A stretch of 5,041 bases of DNA, from NCBI GenBank assembly GCA_031278835.1, contig JAITJP010000297.1:1-5041 (forward strand). The letters run 5' to 3'. Shown here piece after piece: positions 4,903 through 5,041 of the stretch. The position numbers and the translations under genes were made by a program. The notes below the pieces were generated by a model. That model ran no database searches, was not told the DNA's origin, and worked only from the letters and a program-made list of their open reading frames with translations. The DNA is from Deltaproteobacteria bacterium. GTDB taxonomy: Bacteria; Desulfobacterota; Desulfarculia; Adiutricales; Adiutricaceae. Numbering within the stretch: the first letter of the stretch is position 1; the number at the start of each line of letters is the position of its first letter.

Positions 4903-4963
4903 GGGGGTGGTTACGCGGTTAGCCAAAGTAACTAGGGCTGTCCAAAAAAAAAACCGGCCCCGC

Positions 4964-4981
4964 TTGGGTTAAAAAACTTTG
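4964..4981 (+). repeat. 18-bp direct repeat, copy 2
   Basis: This is an identical second copy of TTGGGTTAAAAAACTTTG (4597-4614). Here it follows CCGGCCCCGC and is followed by GGGTTTTATGGGCCA, which loosely resembles GTTTACGGGCCA near 4743-4754. This hints that a longer, decayed unit was duplicated. Confidence 0.6.
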
Positions 4982-5020
4982 GGTTTTATGGGCCAAATTT
5001 TTTTTGGATTTGACAAAAAA

Positions 5021-5034
5021 TCAGGCCAGTTTAA
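5021..5034 (+). repeat. 14-bp direct repeat, copy 2
   Basis: This is an identical second copy of TCAGGCCAGTTTAA (4834-4847), again preceded by an A-run and followed by an A-rich stretch that reaches the window edge. Confidence 0.5.
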
Positions 5035-5041
5035 AAAACCG

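Larger units (their letters stand above)
4508..5041. other. 534-bp intergenic region without a convincing gene
   Basis: Upstream of the flavoprotein gene I find no frame with a credible start, ribosome binding site or family motif on either strand. The region holds two direct-repeat families (18 and 14 bp), A/T runs of seven to ten bases, GGCC hairpins such as GGCCCTAAGGGCC (4650-4662), and one weak terminator. The flavoprotein promoter must lie in its left part but no standard -35/-10 pair was found. No tRNA or recognisable structured RNA was seen. Confidence 0.6.

Overview
The window looks like ordinary chromosome from a Gram-negative anaerobe, most likely a deltaproteobacterium (Desulfobacterota-like). 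This is inferred from a -24/-12 (sigma-54) promoter, a PilZ protein with a basic C-terminus, a DUF1847 cysteine-rich protein and an Isf-type iron-sulfur flavoprotein, both of which are common in strict anaerobes. The DNA is strikingly rich in GGCC words on both strands, in genes and between them. No rRNA, tRNA, CRISPR array, transposase or phage gene was seen.

Layout, left to right. (1) 27-650, minus strand: a complete dTDP-4-dehydrorhamnose 3,5-epimerase (rfbC/rmlC) with a GTG start, a good ribosome binding site and a sigma-70-like promoter (729-757). An 18-bp palindrome sits in that promoter's spacer. (2) 651-1038: a divergent regulatory region. Its right half holds a near-perfect sigma-54 promoter (980-995), preceded by two almost identical 16-bp direct repeats (801-816, 874-889) that could be activator sites. 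(3) 1039-2893, plus strand: a two-gene operon. The first gene is a diguanylate cyclase with a degenerate receiver, a GAF-like region and an intact GGDEF domain; the second is a PilZ protein whose start overlaps the cyclase's end. A strong terminator follows (2925-2955). (4) 3141-3881, plus strand: a DUF1847 putative metal-binding protein. (5) 3881-3926: a symmetrical two-way terminator between convergent genes. (6) 3947-4507, minus strand: an Isf-like flavoprotein. (7) 4508-5041: no convincing gene; it holds two families of short direct repeats, several GGCC hairpins and one weak terminator.

How the genes may work together (inference): the cyclase-PilZ pair looks like a self-contained c-di-GMP source and receptor under sigma-54 control. 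It is transcribed divergently from a rhamnose-precursor gene, so a link to surface polysaccharide or motility is plausible but not shown. The DUF1847 and Isf-like genes are convergent and independently terminated; both are cysteine-rich and suit an anaerobic redox or metal role.

The most interesting points are the sigma-54 promoter with upstream repeats, the receiver domain lacking its phospho-acceptor, the PilZ domain split by a helical insertion, and a recurring GGGTC...ACC inverted repeat just upstream of three of the four start regions. None of these proves a new system.
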